From assembly GCA_013398275.1 (NCBI GenBank), contig VZSE01006029.1, positions 1,330,000-1,393,999 of the forward strand: a stretch of 64,000 nt of DNA, in the 5' to 3' direction. Shown here one piece after another: positions 1 to 53,787 of the stretch. This DNA comes from Promerops cafer (taxonomy: Eukaryota; Chordata; Aves; Passeriformes; Nectariniidae). Numbering within the stretch: position 1 is the first letter of the stretch; every line of letters starts with the position of its first letter. The notes under the pieces were generated by a model that saw nothing but the letters and a program-made list of their open reading frames with translations, made no database searches and was not told where the DNA came from. The position numbers were made by a program, and so were the translations under genes.

Positions 1-110
1 CCGCTGCCGCCATGGTCAGAGCCGAAGCACGCGAAGCTCAACAGCCGTCCGCGGCAGGATTGAGAAAGAGGAAGTTACGGCACAGGGATGTCGGGGTAGG
101 CTTTTTTCAT
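1..110. promoter_or_regulatory. CpG-dense window edge, possible promoter of a neighbouring gene
   Basis: About eight CpG dinucleotides fall in the first 60 bases, while the next 2 kb is CpG-poor, so the window seems to clip a CpG island. The CCATGG at 12-17 puts ATG in a strong Kozak context on both strands: plus GCCGCCATGG, minus GACCATGGCG opening Met-Ala-Ala-Ala. No gene product can be recognised in the fragment. CHD7 is expected on this side by vertebrate synteny, but CHD7 does not start Met-Ala-Ala, so the assignment stays open. Confidence 0.35.
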
Positions 111-291
111 TTTCTGTCCTGGCTCACGCTAGGAGCACATGGTCGTGGTAACAAGCCACAGCGCTGGGAGGAAGAATTACCTCATGGAATTGCAAGCACT
201 TTCCAAGTAAAGGTGGAGTCTGGAGCAAACAGGAGATCCAGCTGATAACGGTTGATAAGCCTGGGGAGTATCGCATTGCTGCTTTGCTTAC

Positions 292-480
292 CTCAGAGAC
301 GCCTCAGTCCTTGAGGAGCAGGAAGAGGAGACTCCAACACACTGGCTCCCAGCACCCAGATAATGAGCCGTCTCCTCCTTCCTGCAGCAAGCAAGCAAGC
401 CAGCCGGTGTCTTGGCTCACAAAGCCGCCGTTTCAGTAGGGGCTTCTCCTCTAATGGATCCTCTTTTCGATTGGTTGAGT
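292..480 (-). other. Possible non-coding exon with strong splice donor, neighbouring gene
   Basis: On the minus strand a near-consensus donor CTGAG|GTAAGC occurs at 292/291, close to the CpG-dense edge. The sequence upstream of it, to about 480, is more GC-rich than the surroundings. It could be an untranslated first exon of a gene running left out of the window, or chance. No coding potential was recognised. Confidence 0.2.
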
Positions 481-2609
481 AACAACCCCACAACTTCAGA
501 GCTCATTGAAGGAAAGCTGCTTTTTGTCTTGCATAGCAATTGAGTTAAACTGGAAAGCCAGGATGAAATGAAGTTACACACACCTTCAAAATAAAGCCCA
601 AACCAAAAAAAAACCCCACCATTCATATGGTGCTTGGCCAAAAATACGACTAATAGACAACTGCATTTTTCTTCTGTGATCCTACTGAAGCCTTCTACTG
701 CTGGTGGATGATCCAGGAGCTGGGATTTTGGAGTTAAATAGGTGGGCCTGTGACCAACTATGTCTCTAAATTTACATAGTGACATTGTTAAAAGCAGGCA
801 TCACTTCATCCAAAGTAGATAAGTGTTTTGTTTTACCAGTGATAGTTAATACAGGTCTTCCAGAAGAATAGAAAACTGTAAATATGCTACTCTTTCTTGA
901 ATCACTTCCCTTAAACAGACACCCAAACTCCAAGAAGGAAAGAAAAAGGTAGGAGAAGTAAAAAAAAAAAGAAGATAAGTAAACTGGAAAGAAAATAGAA
1001 TTGTACTTGGATAGGAACCCAAAGAGAAGCCAAAGCACTTAATTTATGATGCAGAGTAGTCAGTCCTGCACATGAGGATGCCTTTTTCTCTGGAGTTACG
1101 TGGCTTTTTAGAAAAACTTCCCAGACAGAATTACAATATTGCACAAGTTCACTAACTTAATTTCTGCTTCATATCACAAACTAGGGGAGATGCCAGAAGC
1201 GCTTTTGTTTCTGTACAGGAATGTTTTACTTTTGAGATGAAAGTTGAACAACACTGGGCAAGGAGGAGCAGCAGAGCCCATCCACTGATTTTTGTGTGCC
1301 CTGATGGCTGACAGACCTTCATCGGTGACCAGTTGGCTTAGGTCAGTCAGTCACATTTTGCTTAGAAGTGGCTGAATTGACTCTCAAGGGCACCAGACAC
1401 AGGAATTCTTTTGTGTTCTGATATTCTCCATCTTAAGTACCTTAGACATGACACTAACCAGCAACCCAAGGTCTAGTCATCCTCATAAATTAAAATGGGA
1501 TAAAAAAACCCTGTAAGAACAATCTGTTTCTAACTACATTCAAGACACAGCTTTGCTGCATTTGTATACCACAATCACAGACATTATACATTGATTCAGG
1601 GTTTTTTTGAGCCAACAGCCAACAAGTAAATTTGCCCATGTCAACACTCTGCCGCTGTCTCTGTACCCGTCCCTCCTCCTAAAAGCCATTTATTCACACG
1701 TGTCCTACAAATTCTGGACACTGCCTAGCTCCAGTCTTAGTGCTGTCAAATGTGCACCTGTCAACAATGCCCAAATTTAAAAGTTCCTTCCTCACAGCTG
1801 GTCCAGTCCTCAAGTAGCAACACCGGCCCAGGTGTGGGTGTCAGCACTCAGGTGCTGGGCAATGCCTCAAACTGACAGCCTCTCCCTGCCTCATCTTTGG
1901 AGACAGCAAACAACCCCATGGATTTCTGTCTTCCCAAGTATCCTTGCTCTTTAACTGTTTTTTTAAGTCACATTCTTTCAGACATTTCCTGTATCTGAAA
2001 ATGTTTTCCCATGCCATAATCAGAACATGCAGTGTTTACTTGACTGCTTTTACCCAGACAATGTTAAATTGACAATTATTAGCATAGTACCTTGGCCTCT
2101 TTTGAACTGTCTTCACACTTTAGGATTTTCCTCCCTCCCAGTATTTTATGTCTTAATCTAGGAAAAGTAGTGTAACTGGGCTTCACTTAAGAAAGGCTAA
2201 TTAGATCCTGCTGTAATTTACAGCAAATGTACTGTAGACCCAACCATCAACAAGAGTCTGCCCAATATAAACACTTATATCTCTGACTCTTTAATGAAGG
2301 AATTCTAAAAATCATAACTATGCTGGGGGGGGGGGTGGAACGGGACTCCAACAAACATACTGATGCATCAATTCATCTACATTCACGCTGCCATAGACAA
2401 TTTTACAAGAACTGTAATTTTGGAGAGGAATACAAATGGAGGTACAGACTTCTAAATAAACTTTGAAGTAGGTTTTTCCTATACCTTATTTCACCTCTAT
2501 GTCACAGAGCCATGGGATGTTGCAGCTAAAACCCATGTATAAATACCAGATATGTGTTCCAGTTTATATATTGAGTCAATTGCCTATCACCAAAACACAG
2601 AGATCTGCA
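481..2609. other. Intergenic region left of the RAB2A 3' end
   Basis: No gene, RNA gene or recognisable transposon seen. It holds a purine-rich tract at about 936-1000 and a run of 11 G at 2325-2335. Short open frames here overlap one another and show no protein family. Confidence 0.6.
2325..2335 (+). repeat. G11 homopolymer
   Basis: Eleven consecutive G, flanked by GCT and TGG. Simple repeat prone to length error in sequencing. Confidence 0.9.
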
Positions 2610-2630
2610 ACCAAACACAAGTTTTTAAAA

Positions 2631-2636
2631 TTTATT
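2631..2636 (-). terminator. RAB2A: Distal poly(A) signal AATAAA of RAB2A (best context)
   Basis: AATAAA on the minus strand, followed after about 12 nt by CTTGTGTTTGGTTG and then CTCTGTGTTTTGGTG. This double GT-rich downstream element is the best in the region, so it is the likely end of the longest RAB2A transcript. Confidence 0.5.
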
Positions 2637-3342
2637 TTTAACTGAACAGTGTACCTGATGGTACAGAATAGCTATTTCTTTACTCAGCACTCTCACAAGA
2701 GTGTGCTTTTTTAAGCTGGGGTATAACTGACTGTGGAGCACGCTGGGTTTGCCTCTTCCAGCTTGGATTGCCTGCGGTAAGATTGCTACAGCAACAATCT
2801 CTTTCCTCAAGCCAATGCTAAAGCAGCAACACTTTCCCCCCCACCCCCTCCAGCTGCTAAGCAAAGAATAAACTTTTCGCTTTGCCCCTCCTTTATTGGA
2901 AGGGGAATAGGGTAATATGCTGTAATTGGTTTTCCATGTTTGCCAAGAGTCTGTTTCCTCTTATCATCCACAATATTTAACATAAGTCTTGTAATAGCTC
3001 CAAAAATAATAAAATCTGTCCCAAGAATAAAAATGATAGATCCACAACATGCTGCTTTTTTTGTCATGGTCTTGGTTTCGTAACATTCTGTTAGTAGTTT
3101 TTATTGCCTAATGTTGTGGTTTCTTTCATACGCGGCAGACCTAGTAAAGACATTTCATCAGCTACTTACACAGCAGCAGCCTGGATTATTTACAAATGGA
3201 GATTTCAGTAGTGTATTACAATAAATCACCACTGCATACTGTTAAAGTTACATTGCAGCAACGTGACAGAAGAGAACTAAGAGATTCTAGGGGGAGGAAC
3301 ATTAAGTATACACAAATCATACATACGATCTCAGCAAACAAA

Positions 3343-3348
3343 TTTATT
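3343..3348 (-). terminator. RAB2A: Candidate poly(A) signal AATAAA
   Basis: AATAAA on the minus strand, followed by TTTGTTTGC and then GATTTGTGTATAC, moderately GT-rich. It would give a 3'UTR of about 4 kb. Confidence 0.4.
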
Positions 3349-4557
3349 AAGATATCCAAATAAAACCTGTTAGTCTTCCTCTGTCTCCCCTATCTCCTAA
3401 CTGCAATAGTGGAAGAGGACTAGGCAAATCACATCCCCCCACACATGCAAACCAGTACATACAGTAGGTGTAACAAGTAACAGAGCCTGTGCAGTACTTC
3501 CTTCATGATTTTATATCATGTAGCCAGATAGCACACATAACCCTCTCTCCCTCTGCCCCACCCCTCCACCCCTAAAACAAATGCCCCATACTGGGCAAAT
3601 TCCTGTAAGTGTGGGAGTTATGGATGTGGAGCAAGTAAAGACAGAGAACAGCATTTTGCTCACAGGACTTAGTTTGAACAAAACAATATGAAAACAGAAA
3701 AGACAAAAAGATAATACACAGGAGAAATTTGATTTATAATGAAAAAAAACCCCAAACAAACAAATCAACTAAAAAACCTAAGAAGAAAGTTGTAGGACCC
3801 TCAGTAGTATCAAAAGAGCAGTCTATTAAGAGGAATCAGTACCTCAGGCCTCAGCATTTACAAAAGCAATATCCTACTGGTAACAACCGAGAGAAAAATA
3901 CAGGCACAATGGCGTACCCTCGTTAAGAAAGACCACTTTGAAAAAAATAAAAATCATGCAATGCTCAAAAATGTCTTCTGACATTTCTAATTTAGTTTAA
4001 TATACTTTTTTTCATTCCGATTCAGTTTATCTGTATTTTTCAGCCAGAAAAGAGGTTTTAATTTCTTCTCAAGAGCAGATTTAGTGCTCTAACAGTCACA
4101 GGTAAACTCTTAAGGCAGAAATAACTTTCCTAGTTCAAATGTATGTCACACTTAGTGTGTGCCCTTCTAACCCAAACAACATATAAATGTTGCAGCTAAG
4201 GCACTTCAAAGGCCACCACAAGAAACTAAGTGTCACAAAAGGTGTAACACAGCCGTAAGGATACAACTCTGGAGCAGGGGCTGGAGCTCTCACTGCTTGC
4301 TAGGGGCTTCAGACACTTGTTACTTTAGCTTATCAGCAAGTGTTTTGGCAGTCATTTTACCTTAACTCACTGCTGAGTCTGATCTGCACAAGAATAAATC
4401 AGAATGACTGAAGCCAAAAGAGACGGACAGGTCTAAGATTGAGGGGGAGTTGTTAATCTTTCTTCAGTGACTGCCAAAATTCCTGGAGCATTTAATTTTT
4501 AGTAGAAATGGGAGAGTCAAGTTTTTAGTCATGCTTAGAGGACTTATCATCCCAATC

Positions 4558-4575
4558 TTTTTTTTTTTTTTTTTT
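4558..4575 (+). repeat. T18 homopolymer (A18 in the RAB2A transcript)
   Basis: Eighteen T in a row inside the putative long 3'UTR. It reads as A18 on the mRNA strand and is a likely internal priming site for oligo-dT libraries. Confidence 0.9.
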
Positions 4576-5813
4576 AACTATGCTTTATACCATATTCTAA
4601 ACTGGGATTAAGGGAAAAATTGCACCTTGGTATAATTTTTGGTATCAACAGTTTCACATTACATGTGAACAAGTTGCTGGGAAACAATTACATGTTTTGG
4701 TTCTTTGGTTGTGAAAATATAACCAACAAAAGCAACTGGAATTCAACATGAAATTTCAGCAAGTTATCAGTCACTCGTGTGCAAGTAAAACTGAAACCTG
4801 TGAAAGAACCATCTTGTTAAAGCATATGTTTTAGAAGTAAACCCTCCTGCTAAGTTCTATATTATAAAATTTTCAAATTCTAATTGGATAAAAATAGCAT
4901 CACGGCTTCTCAGAAAGAACCTGTACAAAAAATAGAGGTGTCTGTAGCAACAAAAGGTTTACGTGTGCATAAAGTTTGTGACAAAAAGCCAGCCAGAATG
5001 CATGGAAATTTCAGTTTTGCTCTAGCTACTCTTTGAAAGTACCAGTGTCTTAACATAATGTACGGTCTAAGACTGGCATGTGAGCCAGGACCAAACCAGC
5101 AGGATCAGCAACTGATTGCATACATGACTTTAGTAAGTCACAGCATATTCCCCCTGCCCCTCTCATCCCCCAAAAAGCAGCCCTGGATTCCTGGGCATTC
5201 TATACCTCTTCCATGTTTTCAGAAAATGAGATTGTCAGAAGCTTTCAGCTTTTCAAATCATCACCACTTAGAACAGCATGAATTTTTGTTCTTCTCAGGG
5301 CAGGGTACAAATCTCCCCCCACTCCATTAATGGACAATTTTATGGCTGACTTTATTCCCCCTTGTAATGAAGCTCAAGCTGCTATATAAGAGCATACTTT
5401 TCTCTCATCTCAAGCAACTGAATTCTACAACGTTGCCAAGTGAAAACAACTTCAAGTAGTTAATTCAAGATAATAGTATTTTTTGTTCACTCCTTCTTGT
5501 GAACAGCTAGTTAGGACATGCCAGTTTTCCCTTGTCATCCATGCAGTTCAGTCCTATGGTTTTACTGTCATGCAACACAATTTTCAAACTTCAACTGAAA
5601 CAATAAATGCAAACTTTGAATAACAGGGAACAGTTGAAAGTAACTAAATGGAGTAACCTCTTAATAATTCAAAAGTTGAAAACAATTATATTATATTGCT
5701 GAAAGTGTTCCTAAGTGTGTAAAAAAGAACTGAAGTCAGCAACTAACATAAAGGCATACTGGTTCCCCCTTCCCCGAGATACCAACAAAAGGTTCCACAC
5801 CATTTTTTCAAAT

Positions 5814-5819
5814 TTTATT
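5814..5819 (-). terminator. RAB2A: Candidate poly(A) signal AATAAA with downstream GT element
   Basis: AATAAA on the minus strand, followed within about 15-35 nt by ATGGTGTGGAACC and TTTTGTTGG, a fair GT/T-rich downstream element. It would give a 3'UTR of about 1.5 kb. Confidence 0.45.
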
Positions 5820-5997
5820 TAATCTCAGAACCACTGCTACGTTACACCCGTCAGGCTGAAGTTTATTCACTCTGGATGTTCAAGTTCTGACAATTAGAAT
5901 GGGTGACATGAGGATCCCTTTCCCCCAGTGCTGTGTTGCAGTCAATATTGGTCCAATAAGACAAAAGTTTTGCAGTCATTGCCTGCCCCCCGCCCCC

Positions 5998-6003
5998 TTT
6001 ATT
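5998..6003 (-). terminator. RAB2A: Candidate poly(A) signal AATAAA followed by a G-rich tract
   Basis: AATAAA on the minus strand followed at once by a G-rich stretch. G-rich auxiliary elements can assist cleavage. Use is inferred. Confidence 0.35.
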
Positions 6004-7162
6004 TCCCCCAATACATGAAGCATGGCCTAGCAATAGCATCACCCTTTTGTCTGCAATTATTTAAATAGGATGAGATGGAAACTCAGTTGATTGCACATTT
6101 GTATGAAAGGTGACCTAAACATTCTGTATTTTAACAAATAAACACTTAAACACAGGATTTTGTTTTGCAGTGTTGCAACCCTTTCAGTTAAGGAAAAATA
6201 TACCCCCCCCAGCCATCACCATAATAAGTAACAAAACATTTGTAGTTTTGATTTTCATCAAGATTTCCAAACTGGCAGATTTTATTTTCACACCCTCTTC
6301 ACAATAGACAAGATGCTTACCATATATTTAGGATTACAAGTTGTCACTAAAAGAAAACTTTACACAACCACTATACATTTAGGTTGAAAAACTGTCCTTG
6401 CATGAAAAATATACCTAAAAATCAAGTGGTAAACAAGAAAAAAACCATTGAGAAGGTTAACATTTTTAAAATGTGCCATTTTAAATTTATCAACTCCTCC
6501 TCTACTTTTCATTCATACTCTGTTTTCACCTATAGTATTTGTTAAGGCAAACAGCTAATCCATTTCTGAAGAGGTGTTGTGGAAATTGTGGATAAACAGC
6601 AAACATTTGGCATTAAAATAGATAGCACGTATGTAGCCTCTAGTAATATACATTAAGCATCTCTCTTGGACTTCAGGATAATGACAGGGGAGCATGAACA
6701 TGCTAACAATGTCAAAAAGGCTTAAAATTTAGCATCCAAGCAATTCCTATTAATGCTTCTGTAGTTTTCAAGCTCTAAGTAGTATAGATTTTATGCAAAT
6801 GCATTAAAGAATTCTAGCTTGGCAAGTACACCCAAGCAGGTTATTAAACTATATATACAGAAAGTGATAAATACAGAATTAAAAGAGTCCTTCCGCTTCT
6901 CTTCATAGCCTTGAAAATTGACAAAAAACTTGAGGACAGCTCTACAATATTAAACATTAGGTAACCTCAGGAGCTGGGAAACCTAACTACACAAACTGAT
7001 TAAAATACTCAGATGACTTTGTAGTGTTTAATACAATTCAGTTCGTAGTCAAGGGCACAAGACAACATTTAACAAAAATAATCACATCAATTGACCTAGA
7101 AATCAAATGTAAATAGATATGAATACAATCTCCAAAATCTGTCTTTAAGTGAACATTAACCA

Positions 7163-7168
7163 TTTATT
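7163..7168 (-). terminator. RAB2A: Proximal poly(A) signal AATAAA of RAB2A
   Basis: AATAAA on the minus strand, 168 nt past the stop codon. It is the first canonical signal in the 3'UTR and would give a very short 3'UTR. Use is inferred. Confidence 0.45.
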
Positions 7169-7335
7169 CAAAGTTATACAAGAATTTGAAGGATAAAGTC
7201 TTCTGCAACAGGAAACCAACTTACAAGTTTCATGTCTCAGTTGAACTGAAGTGGAGGCGAGCGGGGCGGGGGGAGGGAAGGGTGAACAAACAAGTAAGTA
7301 GGCCCCATCCAGGCAGCTAGAAAGTAAAAACAGGC

Positions 7336-49405
<42,070 letters not shown>

Positions 49406-49717
49406 GGCCGTTCCCGGGCTGCCGCTCCCGGGCTGTCCCGCTTTCGCTCCGGCGTGACGCGCGCGCTCGCCGCCCGGGCTCGCGCTGCGGAGAGGCGGAA
49501 ACGGGTTAACGGCCCCCGGGCGGCGCCTCCGCCCGCTCGCTCCCTCCTACCTCCGCCCCCGCGCCGCTGCTGGCGGAGGGGCTCTGCTCGCTCGGTCCTG
49601 CTGTCCGCCCTCCCTCGCTCCCTCCCGCCGCGGCCCCGCAGGCGCCGGGAAGTGCAGAACGCGGCGGCGGCGGCGAGAACAATAAACAGGCGCCGAGCGG
49701 CCCCCGGACCCTCCGGC

Positions 49718-49724
49718 GACGTCA
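49718..49724 (+). promoter_or_regulatory. RAB2A: CRE-like site in the RAB2A promoter
   Basis: CGACGTCAG, seven of eight bases of the CREB/ATF palindrome TGACGTCA, about 315 bp upstream of the start codon. Function inferred from motif and position. Confidence 0.45.
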
Positions 49725-49744
49725 GCGCCCGCCCCCTCACGCCG

Positions 49745-49764
49745 CCCCGCCTCCGACCCGGAAA
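49745..49764. promoter_or_regulatory. RAB2A: GC box and ETS motif in the RAB2A promoter
   Basis: CCCCGCC (reverse of the Sp1-type GGCGGGG) at 49745-49751 and CCGGAAA (ETS/GABPA core) at 49758-49764. The pair is typical of CpG-island promoters. Binding is inferred. Confidence 0.45.
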
Positions 49765-49904
49765 TGCTGAGGCGCGAGGCCGCCTCCCGCCGTGCGCGGG
49801 GCGGAGTCTGGCCCCCTGCCCCGCCGGACTGAGGGCGACGGCGGCGGCGGCGGCCGCTCGGGGGCTTCGGCGGGGGCGGTCCCTGAACCCGGAATCCATC
49901 AGGC

Positions 49905-50375
49905 TGCGGAAGATCTCTGGGGTCATCGAGTCTCACCTATGACCAAACACCACCATGTCAGCTAGACCGGGGCACTAACTGCCACATCCAGTCTTTCCTT
50001 ACCAGGGACGGTGACTCCACCACCGCCCTTGGCGGCCCATCCCAATGTCTAAGCACCCTTTCCGTGAAAAAGTTCTTCCTAATCTCCAACCTAAATCTCC
50101 CCTGGCACAGCTTGAGACTATGTCCTGTCATAATGTCGCTGGTCGCCTGGGAGAAGCAGCCGGCCCTCACCTGGTTATAACCTCCTTTCAGGGAGTTGTA
50201 AAGAGTGATGTCACCCCTGAGCCTCTTTTTGTCCAGGCTAAACCCCAGGTCCCTCAGCTACTCCTCACGGGATTGGTAGTCCAGACTCGTTGCCCTTCCT
50301 TGGACCAGCTCCAGCACCTCAATGTCATTCTTAAACTGAGCAGCCCAAAGTTTAAGCCCTCTGACAATAGCCAGC
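49905..50375 (-). mobile_element. CR1 LINE 3' fragment abutting the RAB2A promoter
   Basis: Antisense CR1 layout: GGGTCATCGAGTCTCACC, ACTGCCACATCCAGTC, ACGGTGACTCCACCACCGCC, GTGAAAAAGTTCTTCCTAAT, CTCCAACCTAAATCTCCCCT, AGGCTAAACCCCAGGTCCCT and CAGCTCCAGCACCTCAATGT. All follow the CR1 ORF2 end and 3'UTR in order. About 470 bp, decayed, in RAB2A orientation, starting about 500 bp upstream of the RAB2A ATG. It marks the outer edge of the CpG island. Confidence 0.92.
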
Positions 50376-52614
50376 AATGAGCTGTTTGGTACAAGTTTAT
50401 CTTCATCATGAGTTCTGGCCTGAAAGGCTTTTTCCCTTTGTGTTTCTGTCTTTCCTCACTGAACTGAAAGCAAGGAGCCAGGAGAGTAACCTAAATTCAC
50501 AGCTGGTGTTTAGGACTTTTGCTTAGAGTTCACATGGGATTGGTGAGCTGGAAGAGGCTTCAAGGTCTTCCATAGTCTAAGCTGCTTCATGAAGCATCCG
50601 GTGTTCCCTGGCCTTTGGACCTGGAGCAGTCAAAGGCAGCCTGGCTCGCATATCACATCCACACTGAGGCTATGTCACATGCCTGGCAAGGGTAAATGTG
50701 GCAGGACACTCCAGTGAGATCATACTGATGATGCTTTGGGATTCCCTTCAGCTCAGCTGTTTGATGACTGTGGGCTGGGGGTACTGTTCAAGAGCCATTG
50801 GCACATTGTTCATTTAAACTCACATTTTACTCTCCTTCTGGCTGTCTGGTAGAATGGGAGTAAAAGGTGTTTGTCTTAACTTTACAGAGGTTTTTGTTTG
50901 TGCTCAACAGCTTGGACAACATCGACCTACATGGCTTCTAACAGATGTGCATCCAACTTACTTGTAAAAACCTTCAATAAAGCTGATTGTGCCAAATCCT
51001 GTTGTCATATTTCATGACCTGAAACCCAAAATGAAGCTTAAAAAAAAAAAAAATCCTGTCTACTGTGGATGTGCAAACCTCCCCCCCAAACACTATAAAG
51101 AGGAAGGAGCTCCTTTATATATTATAAACATATCTACCTTTTCCACATGAAAAATTCACATTTTCAATGACCACTTGTCAGATGTCTGCCTCCTATTTTC
51201 TTTTCTCCTCTGTACTTCTCCTAATTTCTCAACACTATTTATTAAGTGTAGAGCCCAAAACAGCAGTTCTCATGTGTCTCTAACCAGCTTCATCACCTCA
51301 AAACTGGCAAATGAGTATCTCCAGTCTTGCCCCTCTCTGAACATGTGTTTTTTTTTTTGATCAACAACATCTGAATTTAATTTTTGATACTAGATCCCTA
51401 TTCTAGACAGTTACTACTCAAATGTATCCATGCACTTGGTATCTCCTTATTAGCACTGTTTTTCCCCTTGCTAAATTTCAATAATTTTGATCATGGCCAC
51501 TCAGTTTAGCAAAAATATTTAATTTTTTTCTCTTTTCATATTATCTCTGCCATTTTGTTACCCAGACTGTTCATGGCAGTATTGAATAGGTCTTGCATGG
51601 ACAGGACAGAACACTGAAAAGTGGCATGTGAAATTTTCTCCTAGTTTAAAAACCCTCTCCACACTGAAAACAGTCATTTCTCTATTATTTTATTTGCAAG
51701 TAATTTTCTGTTAATAAACAATTCCTAGACAGAATGAGTTTTATCAGAGAAGCAGGTTTTTGCCTTGCTTCCTATGAAAGTTAGGCTTCTGTTTTCTGCC
51801 CTAATAGTGATCATGAAATCTGGCATCTGGATGGAGCAGGGTACCTCAGCTGAAGGAAAGGCTGCAGTTGGGGTCAGCTGTCAAACCCAATCAAGAATTC
51901 ACACTAAAAGAAGTCTTCTCAAGCGCTTCCTCAGCAGCTAAGCCCTTCAGCTGGCATTCATGCTGTTGGCATGGGTTTGTGTGACCTCAACCACTGGAGA
52001 CAAAGCTGTAGGAGATCAGGCCATAAGCAGATAAGATCTCATCCAGTATAAGTAAAGGCTGCTGCTGCTAGGGATGGGGCAGCTCTGCTCCTCCTAATCT
52101 GCTTGTGGACCCTCCCTTGTTCTGGCACTGTCAGAGTCATCTGCTGAATAGGAAAAGTGGCTAAGCTTTCATTTTTTCATCTTAGCTTTCAGGCAAAATC
52201 ATCCTGGGTCCCACAGCCACACCAACAAACTAAATAACCTCATCAGTTGGATCCCACCTCTGTCCGGCCATCCTCACTGCTCCCAAAGGGTCCTGTGGTT
52301 GTGAAGGCTAAAGCTCACTCTATGAGATCAGTCATGCAGACAGGGATCAATTCTCAGGATGAGCTCCCTCCTTTAGCTGCCTCTCCTGAGACTAGCAGGA
52401 TGAAGAAGAACTGTGTGGGCTTTTGTGTCTTTCACCTTTCCTCCAGAGCCCTGTTTTTGTTCATGACATGCTCCAAGTCTCCATTAGTACTTCTGGGGAT
52501 TCCTACATGATTGAGCCATGAAGGGTATTACTCTGAGGGTTGGTCAAGTCTTGACAATGTCCTCAACATCCCAGGGTGATAAGTTTCTAGTGTGTTTGAT
52601 GGTAACAGACTTTT
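50376..52614. other. Intergenic, upstream of RAB2A
   Basis: No gene or clear repeat recognised. Contains A14 at 51040-51053. The open frame at 52247-52510 has no recognisable family. Confidence 0.6.
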
Positions 52615-52899
52615 TAATAGGGACTGTAGCGATAGGATAAGGGGTAATGGTTTTAAACTAAGAGAGGGGAGATTTAGACTAGATATGTAACAGATTTTTT
52701 CTTAGTGTGAGATTGGTGAAGCACTGGATAACATCTCCCAGAGTGGTGGTAGATGTCCCATCCCTGGTTGGACAGGGCTCTGAGCAACCCAATTAAGTTG
52801 AAGATGTCCCTGCTTATTGCAGTTTGGACTGAATGGTCTTCAAAGGTCCTTTCCAACCCAAACTACTTTATCATTGTACATGTGCATGATTCTATGATG
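52615..52899 (+). mobile_element. CR1 LINE 3' fragment
   Basis: GGATAAGGGGTAATGGTTTT, GGGGAGATTTAGACTAGATA, CTGGTTGGACAGGGCTCTGA and GGTCCTTTCCAACCCAAACT in CR1 order, ending at GATTCTATGATG. A small insertion (about 14 bp) precedes the terminal repeat. Plus strand, decayed. Confidence 0.9.
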
Positions 52900-53347
52900 T
52901 TTACCTCACTGATAGGATTTGGTCTCATAGTTCCCAAATTATGCAATCTGCTAGACTTCTAGACAAGCCAAATTGGCCTGATGTGATTGAATGAGATCTG
53001 ATAAGAAAAGGGAATTCTGTTTTGTAGAACTGAGATTTGCTGATGGGGAGAAAATACAGACAGTGCAGAATGCCCAGTGAAATGGAAGGTGCCTTTAACA
53101 TCACAGCTGAGCTGTCTGACAGCTGACAGGTGGGTCTGACAGTTCAGAGGGAAGGCAGCCTTGCCTATCTGTGCTTTGGCAGCCTGGAGAGCCAGGCAAT
53201 AACCAGCTTGGTGGGGCAAGGCCCCACTGACTTCAGTGGCTGCTCAGCTTGGGCCAACAACTGCACCGTGGACAGATAACCAGCCTCTGCTGGTTGGCCA
53301 GGCAGCCAAGCTGCTCTGTGGAGTACTTCAGTCATTTCTGATGGTTA

Positions 53348-53395
53348 GGGATAGTTATTGAATCGGTGTTTGGGACAGTTATTGAATCGGGGTGT
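53348..53395 (+). repeat. 24-bp tandem duplication, two copies
   Basis: GGGATAGTTATTGAATCGG at 53348 and GGGACAGTTATTGAATCGG at 53372, period 24, with a few mismatches over the whole unit. Confidence 0.85.
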
Positions 53396-53787
53396 GGTAG
53401 AGCCTTGCAAGGATAATGTGCGAGAATTTGTTGCTTATGATACCCCATGGTAAGTACAAGCTAATTTGCTGCTGGAGAAGAGACTGCTGCTAACTTATTG
53501 AATGTTATCAGCTGTTCTACAAATCTGAGATGCCTCCAACTAGAGACTAATGCAAAATTTATTTTCCTCCAAGTTATGTGTACCATATATCATGTTAAGT
53601 ACTAATAAAAGGCATGCAAATAGCTACTGTAATCCTTTTCATTTTTTTACTTCTCACCTGCTAAATTTACCTTTTCCAGAGAAATTAATATCTTCTCTTG
53701 TTAAGCATTAATACTTTGATTGAAGGCTACCATGTAATCAGACTCATTTATTAAAAAAAAAATTAGCCAATTGATATAAAAGAAGCG

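Larger units (their letters stand above)
2610..7335 (-). other. RAB2A: RAB2A 3'UTR (proximal part secure, distal end inferred)
   Basis: Sequence directly downstream of the RAB2A stop. It is AT-rich, has no recognisable transposon, and contains AATAAA on the mRNA strand at 7168-7163, 6003-5998, 5819-5814, 3348-3343 and 2636-2631. The last is followed by the strongest GT-rich element, so the longest mRNA probably ends near 2610. Short isoforms ending near 7140 or 5790 are plausible. A run of 18 T at 4558-4575 reads as A18 in the transcript and could cause false internal oligo-dT priming. No cDNA is available here to decide among the ends. Confidence 0.6.
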
